A DNA stretch of 64,000 nt, taken from Mycocentrospora acerina (taxonomy: Eukaryota; Ascomycota; Dothideomycetes; Pleosporales). The position numbers and the translations under genes are program-made. Positions 24,296 through 36,065 of the stretch are shown here, in pieces. A model generated the notes under the pieces. It saw nothing but the letters and a program-made list of their open reading frames with translations. It did no database searches and was not told the origin of the DNA. Where the stretch lies: the NCBI GenBank assembly GCA_022701365.1, contig JAKUHH010000049.1:807-64806 (forward strand). The letters are read 5' to 3'. The number at the start of each line of letters is the position of its first letter. Within the stretch, counting starts at the first letter, position 1.

Positions 24296-26130
24296 ATGAT
24301 TTTTCAAGAACTGGCAGGGTCGCTATCATGTATGATTGGACTCTTCGGTGTAAGTCACTCAAGTCTTTCAAGGCCATTAGAATTTAACGGAAAAAACTAA
24401 GACATCGCTGTGTGTACAGATAGGAGTTTCGTGCGCCTACTATCTATTTCTTCATCCTCTCTCCAAAATACCCGGGCCTACTCTGGCGGCAATATCACCG
24501 GTATTTACCCATCTAGTTGGATTTTGATCCAAAATTGCTGATTAAATGTAGTTTTGGATGATGAAATCTCTATATAGAAAAAAACTGAATCGAGATATCA
24601 AGGCACTTCATGACTTTTATGGTAGGTATGAACAAGTGCACGATTAATTTGAACCTGGATTTACATGCTCACTATAATATCAAAGGTGATGTAGTCCGAA
24701 TTGGCCCTAACACCATCTCTTTTGCCACAGTTGAAGCTCTCTCCGCCGTACACCATGAAAAGTCTGGGAGCGATGGTTATACTTTCACCAAAGAGGGTAC
24801 CATCGAGTGGCTTCTTGGCCTGATGACGTGGCCCGCGCAGAACATTCTAACCGCAACTGATTCAAAAGGGCACGCAAAACTCCGCAAAGCTGTACAATCA
24901 GCCTTCTCGACCAAAGAACTCAGAAAACAGGAGCCAATTGAACAAGAATGGATAACCAAGTTCAACCGTCACCTAGACACTGCGGTCAAAAACAGTTCAG
25001 AGGTGAATATCACTGAACATATGTCATACCTCATCTGGGATATGCTGAGTGATCTTGCTTTTGGAGAGCCCTTAGCAAGGAGCCAACTTTGTACGTAACC
25101 TTACTCGGCAGAGGGACAGAGACCCAACCAAATCCAGTATCCATACCGTATATAAATTGCTGATAAAATGCGAAGTCAAGTTCAACAAGCTCAAGTGGCT
25201 TGCCTGTGCCATGAGTCCCATGTTGGAGGTCCTACAGAGCTTCCTCACATTTCCACTTGTGGGAGTCCTCATAAAGTGGATCGTAATCTCGTTCCCGCAG
25301 ATATTCCAGCTTCCTAGGGACATTTTGCCAACTGGTACCTTGCGCATGTGAGTTCGCAAAGTCAATAATTTTGTCCTTACTGTTATTAATGTTAATTACG
25401 CAGGACCTTAGAGCGTACGGATAGAGGCCATGACTTTTTGAGTGCCATTATTGGCGCCAAGGATAAAGGTGTTATTCTCTCTCAAGAGGAGTTGCAGAGT
25501 AATTCAGCCATGCTCGTCATGGTCGGCCAGGATGCAACCGTCACATGTCTTTCATCAACGCTCTACTTCTTGTTACGAGACTCACGACACATGGCTAATC
25601 TGCAAGAAGAAATACGAGGATGTTTCAAGTCTGAAGACGAGATCAATAGCTCAGCAATCGCCGGACTCCCCCTTCTCAATGGCTCTATCAATGAGGCTAT
25701 GCGTCTGCTCTCTCCTGCCAATGGAACAGGCACTCATCGAAGATCTAACGGAGGGTTTTTAGAAGGCATCTATGTGCCGGCTGGCGTCACAGTGGCTGTA
25801 GATCAGTATACCATTCAGCGTTCACCCAAGTACTGGCGAGATCCTGAAGCATATCGGCCTGAGCGATGGGCCAGCGTTGGCAAACATGGATCTGAGTTTG
25901 AGTATGACTCACATTCGGCATATCGACCGTTTCTCTTGGGACCAAGGGCTTGTCTTGGGCGTGAACTCGCATTACAAATTGTCCGATTAGTTCTCGCACG
26001 TCTGATTTTCTCATACGACCTAAAAATGACAAACAACACTTTTGTATGGGAAAGAGATTGCGATTCATCTTACCTCTGGCTTGGACATAAGGTAATTGTC
26101 AGAGTACAGAAGCAGAAAGGCTTACTCTAA
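24296..26130 (+). CDS. Cytochrome P450 monooxygenase 1
   Basis: Six exons (24296-24349, 24420-24515, 24552-24621, 24686-25094, 25138-25347, 25404-26130) yield 521 residues. An N-terminal membrane anchor is followed by HPLSKIPGP, the proline-rich hinge. Later come the I-helix segment VMVGQDATVT, the ExxR in NEAMRL, and the heme ligand motif FLLGPRACLG. The second intron is only 36 nt with a GTTGGA donor, and the fourth (43 nt) was placed solely to keep the frame, so residues around FGEPLARSQ are the least certain part. It should be an ER-anchored, CPR-dependent oxygenase. Its divergent position next to the terpene synthase points to terpene oxidation (inference). Confidence 0.88.
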
Positions 26131-27108
26131 AGGAATCACCATAAGAAAGATACACATATTCAAATTCATGAATATTTCCCAAAATCTTTAATCTAGCACA
26201 GCTACTTTTTGTTGAAGCGAACATGTTGTAAGCGTGGGTACTATCATATATTCTTTTCCTTTATGATTTCAACTTGGCTAGAGCTATGTGTAGAGCTACG
26301 AAAGACCATGTCAGCCTGCAATATATAAACTTTCTAGCTCCAGCAGCAGGAAGGTCGGCCTTTTTGTAGCTCAACAGACCAGAATCTTACTATACTAATC
26401 TATAAGAGAGGTGAGTATTGCATATGCGTTTCTATCGAAACCTGACAGCCTTGTCCGAATACACAACTGTAAGGAAACTTGAAAACTCAATCACACATAT
26501 TCCATCTTTTTGAAAAATGTAATATAAGACTGTTTTCTAAATTAAAGTAATAAGTATATAATTTATTCTACATTTAAAAATAGGTTGTTAATGTAATAAT
26601 GCTCAAGACATCTGTCCAGAAGCGAGTTTTCTAGTAATGTGCCAAAAAGATCGAATGATGATAACCAAGATATGAATAGGCTCCGAAATAAATGCGAACC
26701 GAGTTAGGTTAGTGCGAACTTTCTCTGGCTGCTGATAACGCTTTTTCTTTTGCTTGTCTGGATTTGGATTTCAAGACATAATTGCGGAAGACTAAAGTGC
26801 GCGGAAAAAACTTCTTATCGTTGTTTCCGCTGTTTTCCAGCTAAAATCGGCACTACTGGAATGTTTGTACTAGTTGACGTGTCACGCTACCGGTATTCGA
26901 ATTGCGGGTGGAAATTTTATCCCGCATAACACTACTCATTTACCTCGATCGTCATTGCGAAATTGCTAACTCTAGTGAAGCGAGTAATTATGCTATCGAA
27001 TTGTTTGTCATCACTCATTTCAGGTGAGCGCAGCGAATTCTATCCACTAATGTAACCCAAAATACTATAAGGCCCGTATACTGCATGGTGTCTCAGCGGA
27101 CAAATCCA
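26131..27108. other. Intergenic between the two P450 genes
   Basis: Roughly 1 kb with mixed composition. A TATATAAAC stretch lies near 26320, but no credible coding frame follows it, so I call no gene here. Confidence 0.4.
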
Positions 27109-27116
27109 TATAAATA
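27109..27116 (+). promoter_or_regulatory. Probable TATA box of P450 gene 2
   Basis: TATAAATA lies 83 bases upstream of the P450 start codon at 27199, followed by a CT-rich tract (TCATTTCTCTTGTCTGAC), the usual arrangement of a fungal core promoter. Confidence 0.5.
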
Positions 27117-27198
27117 GACTCTATACTCTTAAATAGACAACTCATTTCTCTTGTCTGACTATTAATATTATAGTAAATCCAACATAATTGCCTAAACT

Positions 27199-29009
27199 AT
27201 GTGCACTTATCCTATCTCACCGGCAAATTTGGCTGCATTTGTAGGTGTACTCCCGGAAAAGCGATCTTGAAGTTGCGCTAATGAGACCAGGTCTTTATTC
27301 TTCTGTTAATAATCGTTACTTATCGCCTTTTTCAGCATCCGTTGGCTTCCTTTAAGGGGCCAAAGATAGCTGCTGTCACTGATTGGTGGTTTTGCAAACA
27401 TTGGTATGAGGAGCAAAAAATTCAGCCTTGATCGTTATCAAGAAACTAAAATGCCCTAGGCTCAGTGGTTGATGGCCTCAGACATTGGAGAAGATGCGAT
27501 CTCAATATGGTATTTAAGGCTTTTCATCCAGTCTGACAGGACATACTGAGGGTGTTGCAGGTGACATCATCCGAATTGCCCCGAATGAGTTGGTCTTCGC
27601 TACTCCCGAGGCAGCGAGAGGTATGTTCCTGTTAAGAGATATTCACGCTATATTCTACTCGTTAACATGAAGTAACATAAGATATCTATACACGCTGTAG
27701 CCCTGACAAGGGCCCTCAGTTTATCAAGCATCCCCGTTTCTACCAGCAGAGCGAGGGATTTCCGACTCTGGTAACTGAGACCAATCCAGCCGCCCACCGC
27801 GTTCTTCGAAAACCTCTTGAACGTGGTTTTAGTCCTAGCTCTCTGAAAGAATATGAGAACGTTATTCAGAGATTAGTCAAGAACCTTATGGTCCAGCTTG
27901 AGAAGTCGTCAGAAAATTCTAAAGGAGTCGATATGAAAACCTGGGCTGCCCGTTTCACTTTTGACGTGATTACCGAGGTCACCTTTGGCAAGCCTTCCAA
28001 GACTGTCTTGCAGGGCAAAAACACAGTCTGGCTGGATCTTTTGACTGGCAACATCGCGGCGGCAGCTGTGGGTGTAGCAATTCGTCGACAGCCACGTGCA
28101 TTTAAATCACTTCTAAGGCTCCTTATTTCTAGATTATCCAAATCCGCGAAATTGAGGGCTCTCTATCTGTCAGCATGTCAAAAGATGTGTGAAGACCGGC
28201 TCAATGAGCCGCCAAAAGTCGCAAATCTCTTCGATCACATTCTTGCCACATGCTCTCCAGGTGCCAATGGTATTGACAAAAATGACTATCTAGTATTCCT
28301 GCAGGGTCAAGCAGCCTCTCTTGTATCGGGTGGAACGGAGACTTCGTCAACTCTGCTGTCATCCTTAATTTATAACCTACTCACCAATCCTCTCCAGCTG
28401 AATCGTCTCCAGGATGAAATCAGGCAGGCATTTTCTGATACGGGAGAAATCAACATGGAGTCTACGAAGCAGCTCAAGTACCTTCAAGCGGTAATTGACG
28501 AGTCTCTGCGGATCTTCCCGCCTGTAGGATTCGGGCTACCAAGGGTATGTCCGGGGGCAACCATTGCAGGTGTCTACGTTCCAAAGGGAGTGAGTTCAAA
28601 TAATCCCATAGTATACAGTGTACAGCTAATGTGAGATGTGAATTTGTAGACAGTGGTACAAGCTCCAGATATCCTTATGGTGCGAAACGAGCGATACTTC
28701 GCGCGGCCTTACGAATTTTTTCCTGAGAGATGGCTACCGATGGATCATAAATTTTACGACGATACATTTTCGACTGATCGGAAGGAAGCATCGAAACCAT
28801 TTTCCTTAGGCCCTCGGCAGTGTATCGGCATATCGCTTGCATATGCAGAGTGGAGATTGATTCTGGCGAATCTAGTATGGAGTTTTGACTGGGAGCTCAT
28901 GTGCGAGAAGCAAGACTTGATCGAGACAGCTAGACTAAAGCTACTTTGGGAGTTGCCACCGATTTTAGTATCTTTCAAACCTCTAAATGAACAGTTTATA
29001 GAAATTTAG
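27199..29009 (+). pseudogene. Cytochrome P450 monooxygenase 2 with an early in-frame TGA
   Basis: Six exons (27199-27240, 27291-27403, 27460-27509, 27561-27620, 27682-28589, 28650-29009) give 510 codons in one frame, with an N-terminal anchor (FVFILLLIIVTY), HPLASFKGPK, the I-helix GGTETSST, ExxR in DESLRIF, and the heme motif FSLGPRQCIG. Codon 27470-27472 is TGA inside LSG-*-WPQTLEK, where related P450s usually have a basic residue (LSGR-type), so CGA to TGA is likely. No in-frame GT-AG alternative I tried removes it. The rest of the gene is free of damage. It is either newly inactivated, a sequencing error, or rescued by a splice form I did not find. Confidence 0.75.
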
Positions 29010-29533
29010 CAATGTAGTTAACATCTTGAAGTTTTGGATCTTTAATTTTATTTAATTTAGTCTATTGAACCACTCTATTAGTTAAGTATTGTGTGGCCTT
29101 GGAGCTGACCATCAGTTTTTGTTTAGTTTTTCCACCCCGAAATAATAAAGTTAATCGAAAAAAAGTAATTAATATAAATTGCTTTGAAAAAATTCAATAG
29201 TTTGCTCACTTTCTGTTATCTTCGTTAGTTGCCGAAAAACAGTCATGGATTAGAAAAATATATCCTCGCTCATGCACCTATCCAGCACTGCACTGACCAC
29301 TATGCACGTTGCAGTGTAGGGTATCCTTGACATGTCTAGTCTTCCCTCTTCCACTTATTCGCAAGGACGGACAACTCCGAGCTGCCCAGGCCCCCACTTA
29401 GAATAATGTGTCTTTCATATATAGATTTAAACTATTGGAGCACGCGATTTCCCTTCTAGTCCACCGTTTTCTTTTCCATGCATCGTTTGTCTGCTGTTGC
29501 ACGCCGCGTAGTACTCTTCCCCATCTTTCCACC
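29010..29533. other. Intergenic, promoter of the CmcJ-like gene
   Basis: About 520 bases with no gene. A CATATATAG stretch near 29414 lies about 115 bases before the next start codon and is followed by a pyrimidine-rich leader, a plausible core promoter. Confidence 0.4.
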
Positions 29534-30467
29534 ATGTCCAAGCAGCTTCCCCCCATCAACTTCGAGACAGAAATATTATACTTAAAGGATCCCAAACGAG
29601 TTTGCTCAGATGAGGTAGTCATCGATGCTAGTTTGCGAGCTCCACGCACCAAACTTGTGCGAGATATGCAGCCCAACAAGGACGACTTCAAGCTCGATGT
29701 GCACGGTTTTGAGGTCCTTCACCTTCCTTATAAAGAACGAAATGACAAAGATCTTGAGCAAATACAGACCAAGTACTACAAAGAAATCGAGGAATTGCTG
29801 CAGAAGAAAATTGGCGTCAAGCATGTTTTCTGCTTTGCGCCAGTGTTAAGACCTCTTGACTTGTCGGACAAGGCAATTCCTAATACGCAAAAGACTATTC
29901 CAAGACCTCATTTAGACTTCGGTCCTAAATCAGCGAGTGAGGGTTGGTGGAACTGGTTTACCGACCCCGGCCTCCAGACTAGTGTCCCGACTTGGCTCGA
30001 GTCGATAGGTGCAGATTTATCAGATCCCGCAAAAGCACCCCGCTTTTCCATCCTGGGGTGAGTGATATCACATCTATCTCGCATTCAACATTTGACACGA
30101 TGATACATAAATAACATCATGATGGTGCAGGCTTTGGAGACCTCTTTTTAAGGCTGTGGAGAAGGATCCTCTCTGTGTGTCCGATTTTCGAACCGTACCG
30201 CACCAGGATTATGTAATCCTGCAGCCAAGCAAACGAAAAACATATGACGGCGAATGGTCAGTGTTGAAGCACGGAGAGCCTGATGTAGATCACCACTGGT
30301 GGTACTTGTCTAATCAGCGTCTGGATGAACTGCTGGTGTTCAAGCACCACGATTCGAATATGCATAACACAGCCTGGAGATGTGGCCACGGGGCGTTTAA
30401 CATACCTGGCACTAAAGATCTGCCAGATCGAGAAAGTTTAGAAATCCGCGCATTTTGTATTTATTAG
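29534..30467 (+). CDS. CmcJ/NvfI/AsaB-type hydroxylase-desaturase family protein
   Basis: Two exons (29534-30057, 30131-30467) give 286 residues. The layout matches the family of CmcJ, NvfI and AsaB-like proteins: an N-terminal LYLKDP segment, KLDVHGFEVL, RPHLDFGP with the His-x-Asp-like pair, LWRPLFKAVEKDPLCVSD, and C-terminal HHWWYLSNQRLDELLVFK with a conserved HGAF. Members are Fe(II)/2-oxoglutarate-dependent or related oxygenases that hydroxylate, desaturate or form endoperoxides on secondary metabolites. It starts at the ATG preceded by ACC at 29531. It lies directly behind P450 2 on the same strand and is a good tailoring-enzyme candidate for the terpene product. Confidence 0.85.
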
Positions 30468-30672
30468 ATATATTCTGCGTTGTCAAAATTAGTGGACTTG
30501 GTATATATGCTTTTATCAATTTAACTTCTTAATGAAATTGTATTTCGATTCAGCTGTAGGCTACAAAATCTAAGCCGGACGAAAGTTACTAAATCGGTAA
30601 GTTAGTTTTTAAATTGATGGTTTGAAGATATTCAATTTCGTTTTAGTGGGTTGACTAACGAATTGCATATTA
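30468..30672. other. 3' flank of the CmcJ-like gene
   Basis: Short AT-rich flank ending at the second MITE-like element. No gene seen. Confidence 0.3.
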
Positions 30673-30909
30673 CAAGAAGGGGGGGGGGCCGGAGAAGGCG
30701 AGAAATACGAGGTGACGCTTAATAACATAAAAACCCATTAGATCTTTCCTAAACTAATAAAAATTTCTAGACATTACTTAGGCCAGCATAAAATTTCTAT
30801 TAATACATTAAAAAGAAAGGCTTTAACTTTAAAAACACACTTTTTCACGATTTCTATCATCAGCTGCGGGACACTTCGTATTTCTCGCCCGCTCCGGGCA
30901 CCCCCCTTG
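30673..30909. mobile_element. MITE-like inverted-repeat element, copy B
   Basis: A 237-base element with inverted ends: CAAG, a G-run, then GGAGAAGGCGAGAAATACGA on the left, and TCGTATTTCTCGCCCGCTCC followed by a C-run and CTTG on the right. It is flanked by TA on both sides, consistent with a TA target duplication. It matches copy A at 23814-24073 at both ends and in the ATAGATCTTTCC-type interior. The TA target suggests mobilisation by a Tc1/mariner-type transposase (inference); none is encoded in the window. Confidence 0.85.
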
Positions 30910-31536
30910 TATTTCTAAAATGATGAGTGAGGCATAAATTTCTTGTTGACCAGCTACGGTGACGTCGATTCGGTCCGAAAACTTAAGTCATTCTATGGCT
31001 AGGTGCTTACAAATAATATAGAGCTTTTAGTCACATTAGCACAGAAGTCTTCGTTATCTAACTTATCTCACGCCTAGGATTTAGGTTATCGATGCATAAA
31101 GTTGACCCTCTGAGTTTGCAACAATACCGAATCCAACTACCGTGTTTAACAAAGAGAATATTTGTGCCAATTGATACCCAAGTTTGTTAATCATTCCTAC
31201 GCGTCCTCCAAATTGAAAATGTGGAGCAGAAATCCACGATAACTCTCCTACTAATTGCATTTCTACGAAGCGCGGAAGCTTTGCAATGTATTCTATTAAT
31301 TCTACTAGTTCAAGTTGAATTTAACGCAGAAGCTCACATTACTAATGTATTAGAGCTTATTGATCTTCTTTTTTTGATTACCTGTCTAAAACCCGAACCT
31401 ACTGCAAATTTCTGGAAATCGTTCTGATGACTTTTGCGTTCTGCGCATTCCAAACGTCTTGTTATACGTCCCTCATACTTCTTATTATTGAAAATTAGAG
31501 TTGTTAATTGGTTTATTTTCATACTCCTAAAACAAC
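30910..31536. other. Intergenic upstream of the S28-like gene
   Basis: About 630 bases without a supported gene. Short open frames here lack family features. Confidence 0.35.
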
Positions 31537-33254
31537 TTGAACATGATGAAGCCTGTAACGGTCTTGAGCGCCTATTGGTGCGTAGCTCTATGTCAAGCTG
31601 CATTTCAAGGACCCTTCAGCTTTACCCAACGGACAACACACTTGGATTCCTCGCCTCCGGCAGGCTTTAAAAACACCTTCGAGCAAAGATACTGGCTCGA
31701 CCTGTCTAAATATTCCAGAGGTCAGCCTGTCCTCATCGTTGATGCTGCGGATAAGGCAGGAGAGGAGGCTATTCACTTAATTGAGCAAGGAATTGTCAGT
31801 CATATTGCTCATGGTGTAGGAGCTGCTATCATAGTCCTCGAGCAGCGGTATTATGGCCACTCTTTTGTCACCGAAAGCCTATCAACGGCCAATCTTCGAT
31901 TTTTGAACACGGATGAGGCTGTGGCTGACACGGCATATTTTGCCGAACATTTTCCCTACAAATCCCACTTGGAACTGGATGATTCTGTCTTACCCAGCAA
32001 TGTACCATGGATATCTTACGGTCATTGGATTGCTGGCACAAAGGCTGCCATCCTAAGAAAGATGTATCCGAAGCAGATTTGGGGTGCGATTGCGTCCTCG
32101 GCCCCTCTGCTCGCGATCCAGAACGTATGGCAGTACCTCGAAGCAATTAGACTACGAGCGGATCCTCTGTGTATTCAGATAATTACCACAGTCGTGGCTG
32201 ATATTGACACTGAGATTGCTAAAGCCGGCATTGATGAGAACGGTGAGATAATCATCAATCAACAGCTCGAACGCTATCGTGAGATGTTCAACCTAAGTAC
32301 CGAAAGGACAATACGCGATTTTATGAATCAGATCGCGACACCCCTAGGCCTATGGCAGAGGCGGTCGTGGGATAAGCGCCAGGAGGATAATTTAGCGTGG
32401 GATTATTTTTGCGCGAATCTGACGCGAGGAATCACGTTGGAAGATTCAATCGATAAACAAATAAGCGCTACTGAGGATCAGAGCAAGACTATTTATCATA
32501 GACGAGCCATGGAAAACTACGCCTACTATATTCGTCACTACCTGGCTGTCGGCCATCAGCGGCAATCGCAAACCCAACTTGTGAACCTCCAATCTCCGAA
32601 CGACAAGGTATATTCCTTGGGGGAGATTCGTCGCAACAAGACTGAGTCTCAGAGAACTGATCTGGATCAAATCTGGCGCTTGTGGTACTGGCAAGCATGC
32701 ACTGAGGTATGCGCAAACTATTCACCATTGCTTGATACGTTTGTATGTTGATTAATATTCTCTAGTGGGGTTACTTCTCCGCCGCAGAACCATATCCCTT
32801 GCCAGCAGTGCTCTCGCGTTCGCTCAACGAGTTCTATTTAATTGAGGTGTGCCGTTTTGCTTTTGACTTTCGTAAGCACTACACATTCTGAATCTGGTGA
32901 AAGTTCTGCAGTTTACTAATTACTGTAGCTGACGACTATCGTGTTCCTGTCGAAAGAATTAACATTTACGGTGGTGTAAATCTTCACGCACCTCGTTTAC
33001 TATTTGTCAATGGTGAGGATGACCCATGGCTATATGTCACTGCCCACTCTCCCCTAGCTGGCGATATGCGCACGAAACTAGGTGATGGGCATCTTTTGCG
33101 ACGAGGAGGCTTTGCAAACGACCGTACGGCTTTATCTAAACTTGCTGATGAGCCTGCTGAGATAAGATTGATCCATGAAATGGAGATCAATGTGGTCAAA
33201 GCATGGGTTACCGAATGGAGAGAGAAAACTAAGGAAGATACGGGTGAGTTATGA
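31537..33254 (+). CDS. S28-peptidase-like secreted protein lacking catalytic residues
   Basis: Three exons (31537-32706, 32766-32871, 32929-33254) give 533 residues; Met codons at 31543 and 31546 are alternative starts. A signal peptide (KPVTVLSAYWCVALCQA) precedes FEQRYWLDLSKY, EQRYYGHSF, a WISYGHWIAGTKAA segment and VNGEDDPWLYV, the layout of prolyl-carboxypeptidase-like S28 proteins. Where active members have a GGSYAG-type nucleophile elbow, this protein has GHWIAG, so the Ser is absent. The usual His segment (RGGxHCWDN-type) reads RRGGFANDRT, without His. The Asp region is kept. The fold is probably intact with no frame damage, pointing to a secreted non-peptidase role or relaxed selection. 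It lies between oxygenase genes of the terpenoid region. Confidence 0.8.
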
Positions 33255-33453
33255 GGACGAGAATAAGCATTGCTGGATATGTAAACAAAAGAGATGGAGA
33301 ATACGAGTAATTGAATCTCTTAAAGTCAGATTAGAGCGATGAATGAAAACTGTTGAAACAAAGCCAGATAACTAGAGTAAATTATCTATTGAACAGATCT
33401 TACATGTTGGTCTCTTCTACGGTTATCGCTAACCTACAAAGGTGTAGCCCTTT

Positions 33454-33881
33454 CTATCTTGAAAACTCAGCAAAGCTCTCAACAACACGCACCTCCACCT
33501 TTTTGGCGAGGTTTTGCTCTTCCCGCGATATGCGGCGCAACTCTGCTGTGTACGGTTGGTTGCGATGGAACTCCATGGCCTCATGGTTGGTAAATCTAAA
33601 AAACTATGAGCATCTTAGACGAGAATTTCTAGAATCCAGGTCACAAACTTCTCGATCACATAGTAAACTCCGGCATCTGCGTCCCAGACAACACGAAATG
33701 ATATAGCATCTGGCTCGTTCTTTTCAACCTCTGAGACAAGGTGATCTAGCATCTCTCGAACCTTAACAGTAAGCAACAACGTCATGTAAAATTGAACTGA
33801 TTATAAGACCTAAATCAAAACACCACTTACCCTAGTCTCTCTTCCTGGAGCTGGGGTTACGATGTTGATTGTGTGGAACAT
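33454..33881 (-). CDS. ABM-domain (antibiotic biosynthesis monooxygenase-like) protein, frame not resolved
   Basis: Three exons (33881-33831, 33761-33645, 33595-33454) encode MFHTINIVTPAPGRE, then EMLDHLVSEVEKN, YYVIEKF and FTNHEAMEFHRNQP, a small dimeric ferredoxin-like ABM domain of about 103 residues. The first intron is clean. The second (donor GTGACC, acceptor TTTTTTAG) leaves exon 3 one base out of frame, and I found no GT-AG pair that fixes it. The gene may have a single-base lesion, a non-canonical splice site or a sequence error. ABM proteins act as cofactor-free oxygenases or cyclases in many fungal pathways. It is divergent from the TauD-type gene. Confidence 0.6.
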
Positions 33882-34428
33882 GGTGATAAGGATTGTGAGG
33901 ATGAAATTTGAGGAACACTGTGGAAAGAGAAGGTTAAATCTTGGTGAGAGTTGTCATCGTTAAAAAAGGACTAGTTTCTGTTTTACTTAAATTGCGTGGA
34001 ACTGAACCTATCCGAGGTAACAGTGCAGTAGTTATCACTAGAGTACTCAACACGATATATTAATCCTAGTCTGCATGTCAACGTGACAGGCAAAAACTAG
34101 TTGATATCTTACTGCCCGGTTATTGAATTGGTATACTGCACGCGACATATAATATGAGATTGATTACGATTCGTAATACTGCCGATAATTTATCTTTGTA
34201 ATCCTGAGTCTATGTCGACTCACCAGTCATCTCCTACCTCGGTACAGGTATTATTCATGTGTTTTAGCCACTATCAACTAATTTTTAAAGAGATTGAAAC
34301 AGTATGGTTTCAAAAAAGTTCGACTATATAATTACTACAATACTCCCAGACAGCATTTGACTTCCTCATATGCTTCAAGGCTTATTCCGGACGAATTGTA
34401 CAATTTTTTTAATTAGTTGTTCATAACC
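33882..34428. promoter_or_regulatory. Divergent promoter region, ABM and TauD-type genes
   Basis: A 547-base spacer between two outward-facing start codons. A TATATAA box at 34325-34331 lies about 98 bases before the TauD-type start. The arrangement allows joint control of both genes. Confidence 0.45.
34325..34331 (+). promoter_or_regulatory. Possible TATA box of the TauD-type gene
   Basis: TATATAA about 98 bases upstream of the start codon at 34429, in a moderately AT-rich context. Confidence 0.4.
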
Positions 34429-35643
34429 ATGGCTCTATCAAAAGAGCCATTGAGGTCTACTGGGAGTTTGGCTATGTTTAAATCGTTCGATGTTACACCC
34501 ACAATTGGGACAGAGTTTTTGGATGTTAACCTCCGAGACTGGATTGAAGAACCGAATGCAGACGAACTGCTTCGCGAATTAGCAATAACAGGTCAGCTTT
34601 TGGACTTTACAATTGACATCTGTTTGTCAATTGCTAGGTTATCCAGCTATTAATCTTAATACAACAGTTTCGCGACGCGGCGTCGTTTTTTTTCGCAACC
34701 AAAATGGGCTTACCGAAGAGATGCAAAAGACAATAGTCCAAAGGATGGGAATTCTATCTGGTAAGCCGGCCACCTCCTCTCTTCACCGCCATGCCGTCCA
34801 GCCAAATCCTGAAATGGATCCCGAAATTATGCGCATCAATTCCGAGGAGAACAAAAAGATTCTAGCAGGAACAGAATTTGATCCAGCAGGTCCACCACGA
34901 CAAAGTTGTCGCGGATTATGGCACAATGACATTAGCTACGAACCTATCCCCAGTGATTATGCACTGCTCCGGCTAACGCAAGTGCCCAAATCGGGAGGTG
35001 GTAAGTGATATCCCCCGTTCATGTCTTAATGATTACGGCTCACAATTTACCACAAGATACGTTATGGGCTTCTGGCTATGAGCTATTTGACCGAATATCG
35101 CGTCCAACACAAATCTTTCTCGAATCACTCACTGCTACATTTGGGGAGTTACGCAAAAGAGACGATTTAGACCCCCGGTTCCAAATTCCACGAGGGGCAC
35201 CAGAAAATGTGGGCACTAACCTCCAACCCACGCATCCAGTGATTCGCACGAACCCCGTGACCGGTTGGAACAGTGTTTATGCCGTTGGTTTACACGTTAA
35301 AAAGATCAATGGGCTCACCGAAGATGAGAGTGAGGGGCTCAAACGTTGGTTCACCAAATTAATTGTCGAAAATCATGACCTCCAAGTGCGATTTCGTTGG
35401 AATAATGTTAACGATGTCGGTACGTCACAATAGTGTCTTGATCTGGCATACTATGATCTCATTCTGACATCTCGTCATATGCGGTATTTGCTGACAAATG
35501 AAGCTATCTGGGATAATCGCTGTACGTACCACAGTGCCACATACGACCACGAGAGTTATGGTATCCGGGAAGGCTATCGCGCATGTGGTGTTGGAGAAAA
35601 GCCGTATCTAGATCCTAATGGGACTGGCCGGAGACGGTCTTAA
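34429..35643 (+). CDS. TauD/TfdA-family Fe(II)/2-oxoglutarate dioxygenase
   Basis: Four exons (34429-34591, 34668-35000, 35057-35419, 35504-35643) give 332 residues in one frame. The iron ligands are visible: His-x-Asp in GLWHNDISYEP and the distal His in NRCTYHSAT, followed by the 2-oxoglutarate-binding Arg region YGIREGYRACG. GGDTLWASGYELFDRIS and GVVFFRNQNGLT are typical of the family. The first intron could also end at 34637 without breaking the frame; I prefer 34667 because it gives VSRRGVVFF directly after the helix. The length matches fungal taurine-dioxygenase-like proteins. It could act on a small sulfonate or as a tailoring oxygenase; the cluster context favours tailoring (inference). 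Confidence 0.87.
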
Positions 35644-36065
35644 AAGCATTCGGAGGATAGCCATGCCGAGCCTTTCCTCGTCCAATTTAAGGCTGCAGAA
35701 AAACGTGATTATCAACAAAGAGGCTAAATTAGATTAAAATATCGTAACCTGCAGGCCAATTCTTTTCTTTTATATTAATTTCGTAAAATTTGCCGATTCG
35801 ATCACTCTTTCGGTTACAACCCCACTGACCTATTGGATTTTCAAGTAATTATACAGGCATCAGCTAGATTCACTTCCAGAAATTACTCATTTAAATAGAT
35901 TAACATCTTTGCTTAGTCATATCATCATCAACTTTGATTGTTGTTTTACTTTTGATTTGTTTGCATTGCTTTATTCTATGAAACACCTGTTGCATAGTTA
36001 GGGTGCCATTATCTTTTTATTTACGAACGTAGTTCTTGAACATTGCTCAATAGGAACGAAAAATC
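35644..36065. other. Intergenic between dioxygenase and unknown gene
   Basis: About 420 AT-rich bases. It holds the 3' flank of the dioxygenase and the promoter of the next gene; nothing distinct seen. Confidence 0.3.

Noticed and set aside
33353..33706. 117-codon plus-strand frame
   Set aside because: Antisense to the ABM-domain gene, whose minus-strand exons carry family motifs.
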